In this document: positions 11,831 to 21,939 of the stretch, in pieces | How positions within the stretch are numbered: the stretch's first letter is position 1 | Layout: every line of letters starts with the position of its first letter | NCBI GenBank assembly: GCA_030220185.1 | Contig: JASPKZ010000422.1 | Coordinates: 1,616,001-1,680,000, forward strand | Origin: Diploptera punctata | Taxonomy: Eukaryota; Arthropoda; Insecta; Blattodea; Blaberidae | DNA: 64,000 nucleotides | Direction of reading: 5' to 3' | Program-made: the position numbers and the translations under genes | The notes under the pieces: model-generated | What the model was told of the DNA's origin: nothing | Database searches by the model: none | Seen by the model: the letters and a program-made list of their open reading frames with translations, nothing else

Positions 11831-12028
11831 CATCAAGCATATATTCGACGATGCAAACAATCTACCCAGAGGATACTTAAATACCGTCGGCTTATAATTC
11901 GCTTCCAGAATGTGACCAACAGAACCTAACGCAACTTTCGAAACGAACTTGTGGGAGATACAAGTTGCCACATAGTCTGCAGCTGGGCCGAAATACAGAT
12001 TTAGTTCATCTTTCCAAAAATGAAGCAC
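11831..12028 (-). CDS. Possible internal exon, unknown protein
   Basis: A minus-strand open segment of exactly 198 bp (66 codons) is bounded by CTACAG immediately before 12028 and GTAAGT immediately after 11831. The frame reads VLHFWKDELNLYFGPAADYV near the start and SVGHILEANYKPTVFKYPLG in the middle, a balanced composition unlike the low-complexity frames nearby. I do not recognise the protein, and the pyrimidine tract before the acceptor is weak. No partner exon with matching phase could be identified within the window. It could be an exon of a host gene on the minus strand, an exon captured by a repeat (the direct repeat at 11727-11805 sits just downstream), or chance. The open frame runs past the donor to 11774. 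Confidence 0.3.
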
Positions 12029-12033
12029 CTGTA

Positions 12034-12720
12034 GTGTTTTACTTATAATATTGTTGGATGCTAATCATATTTAATTTTGATAGCAGTATTCTTTGCGGCA
12101 ATCATGAGAGGAAAGGAGCACAAAACTTAGGTTTAAGTCTAGACAGAAATAGCTAAGCAAATTACAAAAACAAGGCATATAAGCTTAACTAAAAATGAAT
12201 TTATTAAATTACGTCGTAAAGAATAAATAAGTAACATTAAGCTGTTTCAAGCAAATCGAATATAAACAGAATGAACAAAGAATACAAACAGTCGTTAACA
12301 TTCAATAATGATAATAATGTACTCATCCATACCCAGGGTTCTCTCACACTCCAAAATAAAGTAATGTTCTTCTAACAGCTTTTGTTGATAACCGAACAGT
12401 CCCAGGCAAGGGATCGCTTATTCGATCCCTGCCGTCCTGACAGAACGAAAACTTGACTTCCACTGTTGATGATGAAGGGCTTCTACACTCTGGCCACTCT
12501 ATCTCCGGCTCTGAAGTTTAGGTTGTATGAGGGGCAAGGGGAGAAACTCGCCCTGTACTGCCAATAAGAAAATAGTTGAGTGTGAGTGAGCGTCTGCTAC
12601 GATGTTGTCTGCTGTATTTCTGCTAACCACGTGGCTTCAGTTGCTCTTTGTTGCAGTACAGAGTGTGTTTGTTTGCTGTTTCATTCTTGTGATTAACTGT
12701 TAACAATACAGCTTCAGTCC
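12034..12720. other. No gene recognised; short hairpin at 12405-12433
   Basis: GGCAAGGGATCG (12405-12416) pairs with CGATCCCTGCC (12423-12433) to make a short stem with a 6-base loop. The rest is unassigned. Confidence 0.45.
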
Positions 12721-12880
12721 ATTATTGTTTTAATATGGCGAGCTGGCTCATCTGAATCAAAAAAAGAAAATCGGCTCTTATACGAGTCAAAGTCGAGAAT
12801 TTATTTATCGGCTGTGATGAGGCAGAAAATTATATATACGAAAATTGTGGCGTCTTTCCTCTTGATTAACAACGATAAAG
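12721..12880 (+). other. Possible first exon or repeat 5' end before a GTAAG donor
   Basis: An ATG at 12735 opens only a 6-codon frame (MASWLI). A longer stop-free stretch in another frame (KKRKSALIRVKVENLFIG...) runs to about 12868, and AAAG|GTAAG follows at 12880/12881. It could be the start of an undetected transcript or a piece of a transposon 5' exon; nothing decides between them. Confidence 0.15.
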
Positions 12881-13406
12881 GTAAGATTTTTATTTTAACG
12901 ATACATGAGAAGAGTTTTTTTTTAAATAAAAATTATGTTCCTTATGCATTTAACATAGTTTTGAAGTGAGGTATGGAATTGTTTTTTTCGTGAATTTAAT
13001 AGAATTGTGAATATTTTCGAGAATAGTGTGTTTCGTAGCGATAAATGAGAAATCTCATATTTTTGTTTCATTTTCAATTTCGCGTAAATAAAATGAGCAT
13101 TTATTCCTAATATTTACGTTCTAGATAAACAGAAAGTGCTATGGTTTAATATTCCGCGTGGTACCTAAAGTGGTCCCTCACACTGAATATCCATTTCGGC
13201 AACACTGTCGTCAAAACTTCAGAGCAGTAGACTGGGCGGTTGCACTATAGTCTCGGACATCACGCATCGCGCACACAATCTGCGCCGATTACGTGATACG
13301 GAAGGGGGAACTAGGAGGGGGTTGAGCACAGAACACACATACGGCACAGAGTTTACTACAGTACGTCACAAGCAGTCAGCTTACGTCATCACGGTTCAAT
13401 CTACAG

Positions 13407-13465
13407 TTTCCTTAAATAATCATTAAACGACTGTTGTTGCATTAGGCCTATACTCCCATTTATTT
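13407..13465 (+). repeat. Direct repeat, copy 2
   Basis: Matches 11727-11805 with a 20-bp internal deletion. The flanks differ, and no TG...CA ends suggest an LTR pair. Confidence 0.85.
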
Positions 13466-13486
13466 ACTTCGGGGCCATGTTGTATA

Positions 13487-13830
13487 ATATATTATTGTAA
13501 AATAATTTGATGTTTAAAATCAACGGTCTGAGTCAACTCCTTTCATAAACTCAGGGCGAACGAAAAGGCAATTGACCTTCCAACCGGATGCTGGCCTCAC
13601 ATTCAACCAATCCTTTGATAATGCTAAACCTACAGCAAATATACTGACTGCTTTGTGGCCATATACTATGTTACCTTATTGCAAAGTAATTTAATGTTTA
13701 TAAAAATGAGATTTTAAACTTAGTGGAACTACAGGTCTAGAAGGCGCTTGACCTTCCAACTGGATACTGGCCTCAGATCCAACTAATTCCTTTGATAAAG
13801 CTAAATCTACAACAAATGGCGAATTCATGT
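13487..13830 (+). repeat. Two-unit diverged tandem duplication (~173 bp)
   Basis: GACCTTCCAACCGGATGCTGG (13574) and GACCTTCCAACTGGATACTGG (13750), together with the following CTTTGATAA and GCTAAACCTACAGCAAAT segments, recur at a spacing of about 176 bp. The AT-rich first halves (AATTTGATGTTTA / AATTTAATGTTTA) also match. Confidence 0.75.
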
Positions 13831-13834
13831 CAAG

Positions 13835-14690
13835 AAAATAGTTAAAACGGCTGAGAGACCTCCCATATTAACAATATATGGCCGCTGTGATTCGTGTAGG
13901 CCTACATTGATGTTCTGAGATAAGCCAACTGCTAGTCAATGGGATCGAAAGCCTGTGGAGTCATAGAGTTTGGTATAATTGAGATAAGTATAGAGTAAGT
14001 TGATAAATTAATGATTTAAAATTATTTATTTATTTTGAGGCACCTCAAAATATTTGTTAGCCAAGTATGCAGGTTGTATGTTCATGAGTTTGTGGCAGGT
14101 CCGGACGGAGATGAGCTTTGTTGATACAGCAGCGGATGTTGGCTACGTCATCGTACACACTCGTCCATAACCAAGTGCTGCTGCTTCTTAACACGTTCCA
14201 TTTCCGGTGAAGAGTACATCAATATCATATGTTGCTTATTTTAAACACTGTAATTACACTACCAGTTACAAACAGTGATTTAAAGTCGCACGTTTTGGTT
14301 CAAAATATTTCGTCGTATATCTCTGTTGTGAGGCATACTTTATGACTCCCTTTGAGTAATCATAAATCATTACTTTTCATTAAGATCAGATAATATATTT
14401 TCTTTATTTTCCTGAGTTTAATCTCTCCCTTTGTACGTACCTTTATTCCCCGCGCCACATGAACCGTATAGACTTCATCAGAAGTCAACTACGATTACAC
14501 TGTACAACAAATTTTAACCTTTTGTCAGTTATGGAATTGAAATGACCAGATTTCAATGTAATTTTTCATGCCGAACACGAAAATGACAATGAAATTGTCA
14601 GCAGTGGTCTCGTTTTTTTCGTAATTTTTTAAAAATATCTTTGAGTAAAACATTCTTCCTTTCTTAAATCTGGTAATAATAATACTAGCT
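13835..14690. other. No gene recognised
   Basis: Unassigned AT-rich sequence. Confidence 0.4.
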
Positions 14691-14699
14691 TACCTCAGT

Positions 14700-15099
14700 T
14701 AAGATCGTTTCCTTTTAGCTTATCTGCTGTAAGATACTTACGCTCTCTAAGTCGCGAAGCCAGGTGCTCTGCTTTGGTCTTTGCGAGTTCTAAGTCTCAG
14801 ACAAGATCATTTAATTCCTCTTGAGGCATTCTGTGTGACTGAATTGGAATTTCATAATTGAAGTCAGGATCATGGGATGTAGATGGTCTGGGTATTTCTT
14901 CCGAAGTGCTGGATTTTGTTTCATCGTCTGAATCAATATTATAGGAGTCTGGTAGTACTGGAATTGGAAGCTCTTTAGAGTGTGACACCGGACGAATAGC
15001 TGAAGGTATGATGGGATAATTCACAGCTGATCTCTTCTTCTTTGAAATAAAGTTAACTGGTGGGACCGTGCAGAAATAACAATCAGTTACATGATTAGT
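14700..15099 (-). pseudogene. Dispersed arthropod repeat-protein N-terminal fragment
   Basis: The minus strand is open from 15099 to 14797. It reads NHVTDCYFCTVPPVNFISKK, then YPIIPSAIRPVSHSKELPIP, an acidic Ser-rich linker and PRPSTSHDPDF, ending in QEELNDLV. A TGA at 14797-14799 is followed in the same frame by DLELAKTKAEHLASRL. Together these match a protein I know as abundant in arthropod genomes (DCYFC, PSAxRPVPHxxELPIP, ELNDLVRDLxLxKxxAExLxSRL), normally followed by several hundred further residues that are absent here. The stop replaces the Arg of NDLVRDL. I believe that protein is carried by a transposable element, but I am not sure which class. This copy is truncated and dead. Confidence 0.6.
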
Positions 15100-15102
15100 T
15101 TA

Positions 15103-15785
15103 TTCTCTCCAAATCACGGGGATTTCTTCTTTCCTTTCAACTAGTCGCTAAAATTTGCAGAACAGCCATTGTTAGCAAATCTGTGGAGCAAAATATTTGT
15201 CAAGATCATCTATTTTGCACCCGAAATAAAGATTGGTATGCTTTCATAATAAATAGCGTTATATGTCGCTTTGGCAATGCGAACGTCACCTTTTCGCAAA
15301 TATAACAAACGTTATGTGTACTATACACACAATTTCGTGGCTATTTCAGCTTTTATTACACTGCAAACTTAACTTTGCGCATAATTTAAAGAATGTATCT
15401 GAAAAAAATATAGAGATATCACACATGTGTTCTACACGACAAAACTGCACATCTATATAGGTTATACACCAAGGTACAAACCATCGATCACTCACGAAAT
15501 TCTACTTCAACTGATTTCACAACCTGTTGGGGTACACACTGACCCTTTAAGTTAAATCTTATCTATATTATACAGCTGTCTCTGTCTATGGGTGTTTCCT
15601 TGACCTTCACACTGATTACAATATTTGCAGCATATGCAATAACACTAGGCAGTCTCATAATATAAAAACCAGACCACTGCTATCAATTTAATTGTCATAT
15701 TCGTAATTAGGAGCTTCATATTAATATAAAACCGTCACTTTTACTTCCGTAAATTTTTGGCTGTTGTCCAGTGTTATTTGTGATT
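15103..15785. other. No gene recognised
   Basis: The plus frame at 15263-15460 has no recognisable motif. Confidence 0.4.
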
Positions 15786-15787
15786 AA

Positions 15788-17062
15788 TCTAATGTATAAA
15801 AATGTTTGTTTGTTTCTACTTTATGCGCGGCCATACCATAGATCCGATTGTGATGGGGTTTCTTGCAAAATATTCAGGAGATTCCCGGGATAAACATAGA
15901 CTATAAGTGAGTTGAGATACTCCTACACCCTTTGTAGAGAAAAACGTGGAAAAGTCACTTTTTTGCCCTTAAATGACGTACGTTCCCTAAACCAAAATAA
16001 ATACACAAAATTAATGTACACAGAATTTAATATCTCAAAACACTCTACAAAAAAGTCCGCGACAGCATATGTTTGTCTTTTACAGATATCACACAATAGC
16101 CATTTTTGTCTTTCATTGATGCCATGGAGGTCGGGATAAGTAGATTCCCGGGCAAGGATGTGCTACCATACCATTCATCCGATTGTCATGGGGCTTTTTG
16201 CAAAATGTTCAGGATTTTCCCGGGAAGGTTATAGGTTATAAGAGAGTTTTAATGCTCAAGCCCTTCGCCCTTAAAAATCATCTTCTGCAGTGAAAACAAG
16301 TCGCTTTATGTAAGCTTAAATGTCTTACGCTCTCTAAAGCATAACAAATACACAAAATTATTGTACACAGAATTAAATATCTAAAAAAACTCAACAGAAA
16401 AGTCCGCAATAGCACATTTTTATCTTTTAATGATAACTTAACAATAACAATTTTTGTCTTTCATTGATGCCAAGAAGATCGGGTTATGTAGATTCCCAGT
16501 CAAGCACAGCAGCGCACGGCGGGTATTCATTCTTTTATGGATTACTCAAAATAACGAATTTTGTCTTTCAGCTCATTTATGCCAAGTACATCGGGGTGCG
16601 TAGATTCCCGGGCAAGCCCGGTAATCAGCACGGGGTATCTAAAAATAATGACGATATAAATTTATATTTATTTTTCCTTTTACTTCCATCCATCCATAGT
16701 AATTCTGCCCGAAGGCAGGTCCTTCACTGCAATTATAGCATTTCCATGCTATGCTTGCAGCTTTACTAGGGAATTGTAGGTGTGGTAGCTTCCCATAACG
16801 GTGAAGGATGATGAAGATAATGATAAGGATGATATGATTTCGGGGACTGTTTTGGCCTTAAATTTTCCTGACATTTGTCTTACAGGTGAGGAAAAACCCC
16901 GATAAAAACCTCACCCAGAAAAACTGCCCCAATCGGGGATCGAACCCGGGCCCGCTGCGTGACAAGGCAGCACGCTACCTTTAGACCACAGCGGTGGACG
17001 TTCCTTTTACTTATTCAACTAAATACAAAACATCATCATTTATTTAGGTGTAGCAGCGCACT
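15788..17062 (+). mobile_element. Helitron-like repeat, split by a SINE
   Basis: Starts TCTAATGTATAAAAATG after A at 15787, like the Helitrons at 1785 and 19586. Two roughly 350-bp internal units follow, at about 15830-16155 and 16165-16500. Each begins GATCCGATTGTGATGGGG or CATCCGATTGTCATGGGG and ends near TTTTTGTCTTTCATTGATGCC. A terminator-like CCCGGTAATCAGCACGGGG lies at 16618-16636. The 3' flank TTTATTTAGGTGTAGCAGCGCAC (to 17062) matches the last part of the 19586 copy, but the final CTAG is missing. A SINE occupies 16686-16999. Confidence 0.65.
16686..16999 (-). mobile_element. tRNA-Asp-like SINE, type-A tail
   Basis: Complete copy on the minus strand. The head GTCCACCGCTGTGGTC..GCCTTGTCACGCAGCGGG is followed by box B GGTTCGATCCCC, the shared body, and a tail ending GGCAGAATTACTATGGATGG. 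The host sequence TTCCTTTTACT stands on both sides, a target-site duplication, so it inserted into the Helitron-like repeat. The anticodon-arm-like CTTGTCACGCAG suggests descent from tRNA-Asp(GTC), which is inference. Confidence 0.9.
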
Positions 17063-17086
17063 TTTCCATTAATGTATGATAATGTA

Positions 17087-18740
17087 CAGGGTGTATCAAA
17101 AAGGATGGCGCAAACTTACATGGTTGAAAGTATACGATAATAGAAGCAACAATGTCCCAGTAAACATGGGTCCGCAAACGAGCCATTTGCGACATAATTA
17201 CGAATGTATGGTTACAAGCCGCCACTGACGTCATTGTTTGTAACATCGTACGGTTTACTCCTTGCGCACTTGAAGCCGTACTATATTCTTTGTTTACAAA
17301 ACTGAACATTGCCGAGAGGTGGAGTTGTAATCGAACCATACACGCAGAACGTACAGGACGGATACAGTACACAGTCTCAAAAGGTATCAGTCTCGTCTGA
17401 GGAGTGCCACTTGTGCTGTGTTGTAGTTACAATGGAACCTTACAGTAACGAAGAGTATGCGGATATTCATTTCATGTACGGTAGGGCTAATGTCAATGCA
17501 CGGGAGGCTGCACGCTTGTGCTAAGAAACACATCCTGATCGAAGACACCCCGAAAGTCGTACATTTACAAGGGTCCATCAGCGCAGCGCTTGAGAGAAAA
17601 TGGGGGTTTTGCACATGGCAGAGCAGTAGGTAGGCCTGCTCGCATTACGCCTGAGGTTGAGGATATGGTGTTGGAAGCAGTACAGCTCTCTCCAGGAACC
17701 TCGACGAGAAGAATTGCCACACAAATGCCTGTACTAAGCCACAGTAGAGTATGGAAATTTTACAGCGCAATTTGCTGTACCCTTACCACCTCCAACGAGT
17801 TCAATGTCTCAATCATGCGGACTTTGATGTTTTGTCAGTGGATGCAACAACAGACTGCAGTCAACCCTCGTTTTGCATGTAACATTTTATTTACAGACGT
17901 AGTAGGATTCACACGCGATGGTGTTTTTAATTATCGTAATACACATTTTTGTTGTGAAATAAACCCACATGCTTTTCATGAGTCACCACATCAGCACCGT
18001 TTCTCATTGAATGTGTGGTTAGGGGTACTAGGTGATCATCTCATTGGGCCACATATTCTTCCCCCGAAAACTTAATGGACGGAGGTACCTTAGGATTCTG
18101 CGGCGTCGTCTTCCAGGATTGCATGAGGATGTTCCCCTTCAGCAACGTCGGAGTTTGTGGTACATGCATGATGGAGCTCCGGCACATTTTGCTGCTGCTG
18201 TGAGACGGCATCTAACGCGCAGTTACGGCCAAAGGATCTATACCTTGGCCTCCAAGATCACCTGATTTAAATCCTTTGGATTTTTGTGTCTGGGGTCACC
18301 TCAAAAGCGAAGTGTACAGCACCCCCATTAACACGGTTGAAGAACTGGAGCAGAGAGTTGTACATGCTTGTCAAGAATTCAGAAATGATCCAGGGGTTTT
18401 CGAAAGAATTCGACATTCATTGCAGAGACGAGCACAGTATTGCATCCAGATGCAAGGAAGACACTTCAAACACTTCCTTTAACAAGTAATCCATAAGTGA
18501 AGTGAACTGTGAAATGTGAACTAAATGAGATGAACAATTAATAGTAAAATCTGAATTCAAATTAATTTGTACTAACTAGGACGATGTTTACAATGAAGTC
18601 AGTGGCGGCTTGTAACCATACATTCGTAATTATCTCGCAAACGGCTCGTTTGTGGACCCATGTTTACTGAGACATTGTTGCTTCTATTATCATGTACTTT
18701 CAACCATGTAAGTTTGCGCCATCCTTTTTGATACACCCTG
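17087..18740 (+). mobile_element. IS630/mariner-type DNA transposon, complete TIRs, dead transposase
   Basis: Left terminal repeat 17087-17249 and right terminal repeat 18581-18740 are inverted copies of about 160 bp beginning CAGGGTGTATCAAAAAGGAT. TA dinucleotides at 17085-17086 and 18741-18742 mark the target duplication typical of the IS630-Tc1-mariner superfamily. The transposase frame between them is broken (next entry). At 1654 bp it has close to the normal size for an autonomous member with long TIRs. The two TIRs have diverged by scattered substitutions, so the insertion is old. Confidence 0.9.
17431..18483 (+). pseudogene. Transposase of the 17087-18740 element, frameshifted
   Basis: DDE/D transposase of the IS630-mariner group with an N-terminal helix-turn-helix (EPYSNEEYADIHFMYGRANV), as in DUF4817-type proteins. 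The coding sequence starts at ATG 17431, hits a TAA at 17522 and another stop near 17590, then shifts frame: RENGGFAHGRAVGRPARITP to PHILPPKT ends at 18075, YMHDGAPAHFAAAVRRHL continues in a third frame, and PPRSPDLNPLDFCVWGHLKS to 18482 in a fourth segment. Catalytic Asp candidates are LFTD (17896), MHDGAPAH (18170) and SPDLNPLDF (18264). The residue after the first Asp, normally Glu in FTDEA, is Val. At least three frameshifts and two stops rule out function. Confidence 0.9.
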
Positions 18741-18927
18741 TATATTCTTTATTTGTTTTTGCCGGTAAAATATTCTAACTACGGATCACATACATAACTT
18801 TTGGCCACAGGACGATTAATCAGATATATATATGCTTATAACACCTCTGAGACGACAAGGTGCGTTCAATAAAAGACGCACCTAAACAAGGCGAATGTGA
18901 TATGGGTGATTATGATAGACAGATAGT

Positions 18928-18968
18928 GGGACTCTTTGGGCCTTAAAGTTTCCTGACATTTGTCCTAC
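18928..18968 (-). mobile_element. Fragment of the tRNA-Asp-like SINE body
   Basis: GGGCCTTAAAGTTTCCTGAC followed by ATTTGTC is the middle of the SINE family; head and tail are missing. Confidence 0.7.
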
Positions 18969-18974
18969 TGTAAC

Positions 18975-19362
18975 TATAATGGTGTAGCCCAGTGTTGAGC
19001 CATAGCCTCTCCTTTGTTAGGAGTTAATATACTAAATTCATTTAGTTACCTTATTTGTCCATAGATGCACGAGTGGCTTGCGGTCAACACACCGACTCAA
19101 TGAGACATATTCCAGGCAACTAAAGTATTGTTACTAGGATGTTTGAGATCGGTAAATTTTCCTTAGGGGTCTTTTTATTCAGGATTAAGGATTTTTTACG
19201 ACCCTGAAAATCTTCAGACTCGGGACCCACGGCTTAAAGACCCTCCCGAAGGACTTGTCCCTTGGATAACCACAAGTTCACCACGTCCGAAGTTGAAGAA
19301 AAAACCCGAAAAAACTCAAGCAGGAAACTTGTCCCGTCCGGGGATCGAACCCATCGATGTTG
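18975..19362 (-). mobile_element. SINE (GAGTCTGAA family), copy 2
   Basis: Inverted match to 56525-57056. The right part holds the tRNA-like box B (minus strand GGGTTCGATCCCCGG) and GGGACAAGTCCTTCGGGAGG. Next is GTGGGTCCCGAGTCTGAAGA, and the far end is AACACTGGGCTACACCATTA. Comparing the two copies shows these blocks form one element about 390-530 bp long. Confidence 0.75.
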
Positions 19363-19585
19363 ATCGTAGGCATGGATTAATTAATGATGTTAAGTTTAGC
19401 TATTAAAACTTATACTAGTATGGGATACTTTACATCTTACATCATCCATTCAATTAATAAGAATGTCAGTGGCATTGTCTTCTGTATTTACATTTAGGTT
19501 GCAGTTTAAAAGCGTGGTACGACCTGATTGCTTATTAATCATAACCATACGTTAATGTATTCGCAAAATAGTGCATACATTGATG

Positions 19586-20219
19586 CCTAATATATAAAAA
19601 TTAATGTTTCTATGTTCTTACTTTATGCGCGGCCGTACTGTTGATACTATGTGATGGGGCTTTCTGCAAAATGTCTAGGAGATTCCTGGGATGAACATAG
19701 GCTATAAGAGAGTTGTGATACTCAACTCCTACACCCTTAAAAGTCGCCCTTTGTAGTGGAAAACGTGAAAAAAGTAGCTCTTAGGACGCTTAAATGGTTT
19801 ACGCTGCCTAAACCATAACAAATACAGAAAATTAATTTACACAGAATTGAATATCTCAAAAAGCTCTATAAAAAACCCTCGACGGCATATGGTTGTCTCC
19901 TACGGATAACTCACAATAACCATTTTTGTCTTTCAATGATGCCAAGAAGATCGAGACAAGTACGTAGATTCCTGTGCAAGCATAGCAGCACATGGCGGGT
20001 ATTTTTTTACGGATAACTCACAACGAATTTTGTCTTTTAGCTTATTTATGTCAAAAAGATCGGGATAAGTAGATTCCCGGGTAACGCCGGGTAATCAGCA
20101 CGGGGTATCTAAAAAATATAAATTTATAATTATTTTTCCCTTTACTTATTCAACTAAACATAAAATCACATAAATTTTCATTTATTTTGGTGTAGTAGCG
20201 CACGCCAGGTATTAGCTTG
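19586..20219 (+). mobile_element. Helitron-like repeat
   Basis: Starts CCTAATATATAAAAATTAAT (one change from TCTAATATATAAAAA) and ends GCACGCCAGGTATTAGCTTG before T at 20220, one change from the CTAG terminus. An inner block GGTAACGCCGGGTAATCAGC (20081-20100) is a second terminator-like copy. The body is shared with 15788-17062. Confidence 0.7.
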
Positions 20220-20367
20220 TCGGAAATAAAAATCTCTCTGATATTAAATAACCTGTTACAAATAGATGTGTGAGTGAATGGAAATTGTTTGATTTAATTA
20301 ATTTCAACAACAGTAATTGCATTTAAAGAATTACAAAATATTAATAAATTTTGGTTACGATTCATGA

Positions 20368-20778
20368 GAGAACTGTCAATCATTGCATACCGAAACCTAC
20401 CATAAAATTGCTCCCAAATAAGCGATGTAATGTACCAAGACCGTGTCCAAAAAAGTATTGCCAAATTTTAACTGCAAGGCGCTGAAATCGAAGCCAGAAT
20501 CCAGCAATAGCAATCCACTGTACGGAGCAGCTAGACTCCGTACATGAGTAAGAGCGGGAAGGAGCGCAGGCGGAAAGTAGTGAGGGTTATACAGTCTACC
20601 AATTCAGCAGTCGTATTACTTCCTGATAGCTTAAATGAGAGATTTGTTGCTAGATTTTAATGCCTTGCAGTTAAAAACGGCATAATATTTTTTTGGTCAC
20701 GACCTTTGTAGGTCTACTTCACAACACTTCTCTAGAAGAAATTTCAAGGTAAGTTTCAGCATGCAATGACTGACACGT
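20368..20778 (+). mobile_element. Long-TIR MITE, copy 2
   Basis: About 410 bp. The left arm AGAACTGTCAATCATTGCAT..CGAAACCTACC is the inverted partner of the right arm (..GGTAAGTTTCAGCATGCAATGACTGAC). Subterminal AACTGCAAGGCGCTGAAAT and its complement extend the inverted repeat to about 120 bp. Non-coding. Confidence 0.8.
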
Positions 20779-20799
20779 CCATTGTCAGATTTTTCAAGA

Positions 20800-21370
20800 T
20801 AGCTCAATTGGTGCCATCAGTTCAAAAACACAAGCTTTATAAACTGTTATAATCAAAGAAAAAATATACATTGCAGTTTCTCATTGATAGATGCGACATG
20901 CACGTTTTTCAAAAGGAGTCAATGCGTTATCTGTTAGTGGTTAATTTGTAAGTCCACAGATAGTAGTTTATCTCACGGTCCGTTTGTCAGCTGATTGAAA
21001 TATATTTTGTTTTCATTTGGCGCCTTTGTTTGGATTGTTATTATTGCAACCTAAAGTGTATTAGAAGACATGTAAACATGAACACACACCATAATGGCCA
21101 TATAGAGATTGTTGTTGTACACACGAAGATTTTAGAAGAGCTATACTATATAAGATAAATTCTCAAAATAGAATTAACATATTTTATTGTAAAGTTATTG
21201 GTTCAGGTCTGTGGCCATGTTAGTGTTTACGAATTGCATGTCACGGTATTCGAGTTGGACCCACAAAACAGTGAAATTTTATTTCCCATTTTTTCATAGG
21301 CCTACTCAAAGAATTAAAATATAAAATTATGAAATATTTACCTACAAGGTCCGTCTCCTCAACATTATTA
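20800..21370. other. No gene recognised
   Basis: Unassigned sequence. Confidence 0.4.
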
Positions 21371-21379
21371 CTTATTTAT

Positions 21380-21412
21380 CTGTAGCGCTTTCGGGTCTAG
21401 TTCCATCATCAG
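21380..21412 (-). ncRNA. Hammerhead-like core (CTGATGA...GAAA), weak
   Basis: The minus strand reads CTGATGATGG, a short spacer, then ACCCGAAAGCGCTACAG. CTGATGA and GAAA are the two conserved core strands of hammerhead ribozymes, and a related arrangement lies at 35349-35380. Stem II would be only two or three pairs, and no convincing stem I and stem III set was found, so it may simply be the 3' tail of a retroelement. Confidence 0.2.
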
Positions 21413-21651
21413 CAGGATTCAAAACTGGTGTTTCACTGAATATCTGGTAGAGTGGGTTACGGATGCGTTTTCATTTATGAGATAGTCGTTAACTGCCTTC
21501 AAAATTTCCATTTAATGTTGACTACTCAAAGAATAAGACATGTAATTTACCGTTAGGTATGGAGGTAGAAGTTAGTGTACATCAGATTTATGTACATTCT
21601 ATTGAATTGTTTGTAATTTATTCCGTTACGTTAGTGAAGGGCAAGTTATTT

Positions 21652-21935
21652 TAGAAGCTCGCTTCTCACCGCTGGAGTCCCGAGATCGAGTCTCAGTCAC
21701 TCCATGTAGGTTTCGTGGTGGAACAAAACGGAGCTTGGGCAAGTTTTTCTCGAGGTTTCTCCCGTTTTCCCCTGCCATAAATTTAATTCCACCATTTCTC
21801 CACACTCATCTCATTCATTTCGTTTCATTTCATTCACCCGCCCCTGTGACGGTGCGTCAGGAGAGGTCGGTCGGCACCCTTGTCGTTCACAGTCCTCTAA
21901 TCTCATCTAATTCCTCGACCCGACCCTTGAGCAAT
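21652..21935 (+). mobile_element. SINE (GGCGGCTCCGTGGCGC family), 5'-truncated
   Basis: Begins within the head (GCTCGCTTCTCACCGCTGG), followed by the box-B segment GAGATCGAGTCTCAGTCACT, AACGGAGCTTGGGCAAG, and a tail ending CTCGACCCGACCCTTGAG. The frame at 21735-22064 lies over it and is not a gene. Confidence 0.8.
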
Positions 21936-21939
21936 TTTT

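Noticed and set aside
11727..13465. LTR retrotransposon bounded by the direct repeat
   Set aside because: The repeats are under 80 bp, lack TG...CA ends, and no gag-pol sequence lies between them.
17309..17614. Separate genes at the left end of the IS630-type element
   Set aside because: These frames are the transposase N-terminus broken by stops and its antisense shadow.
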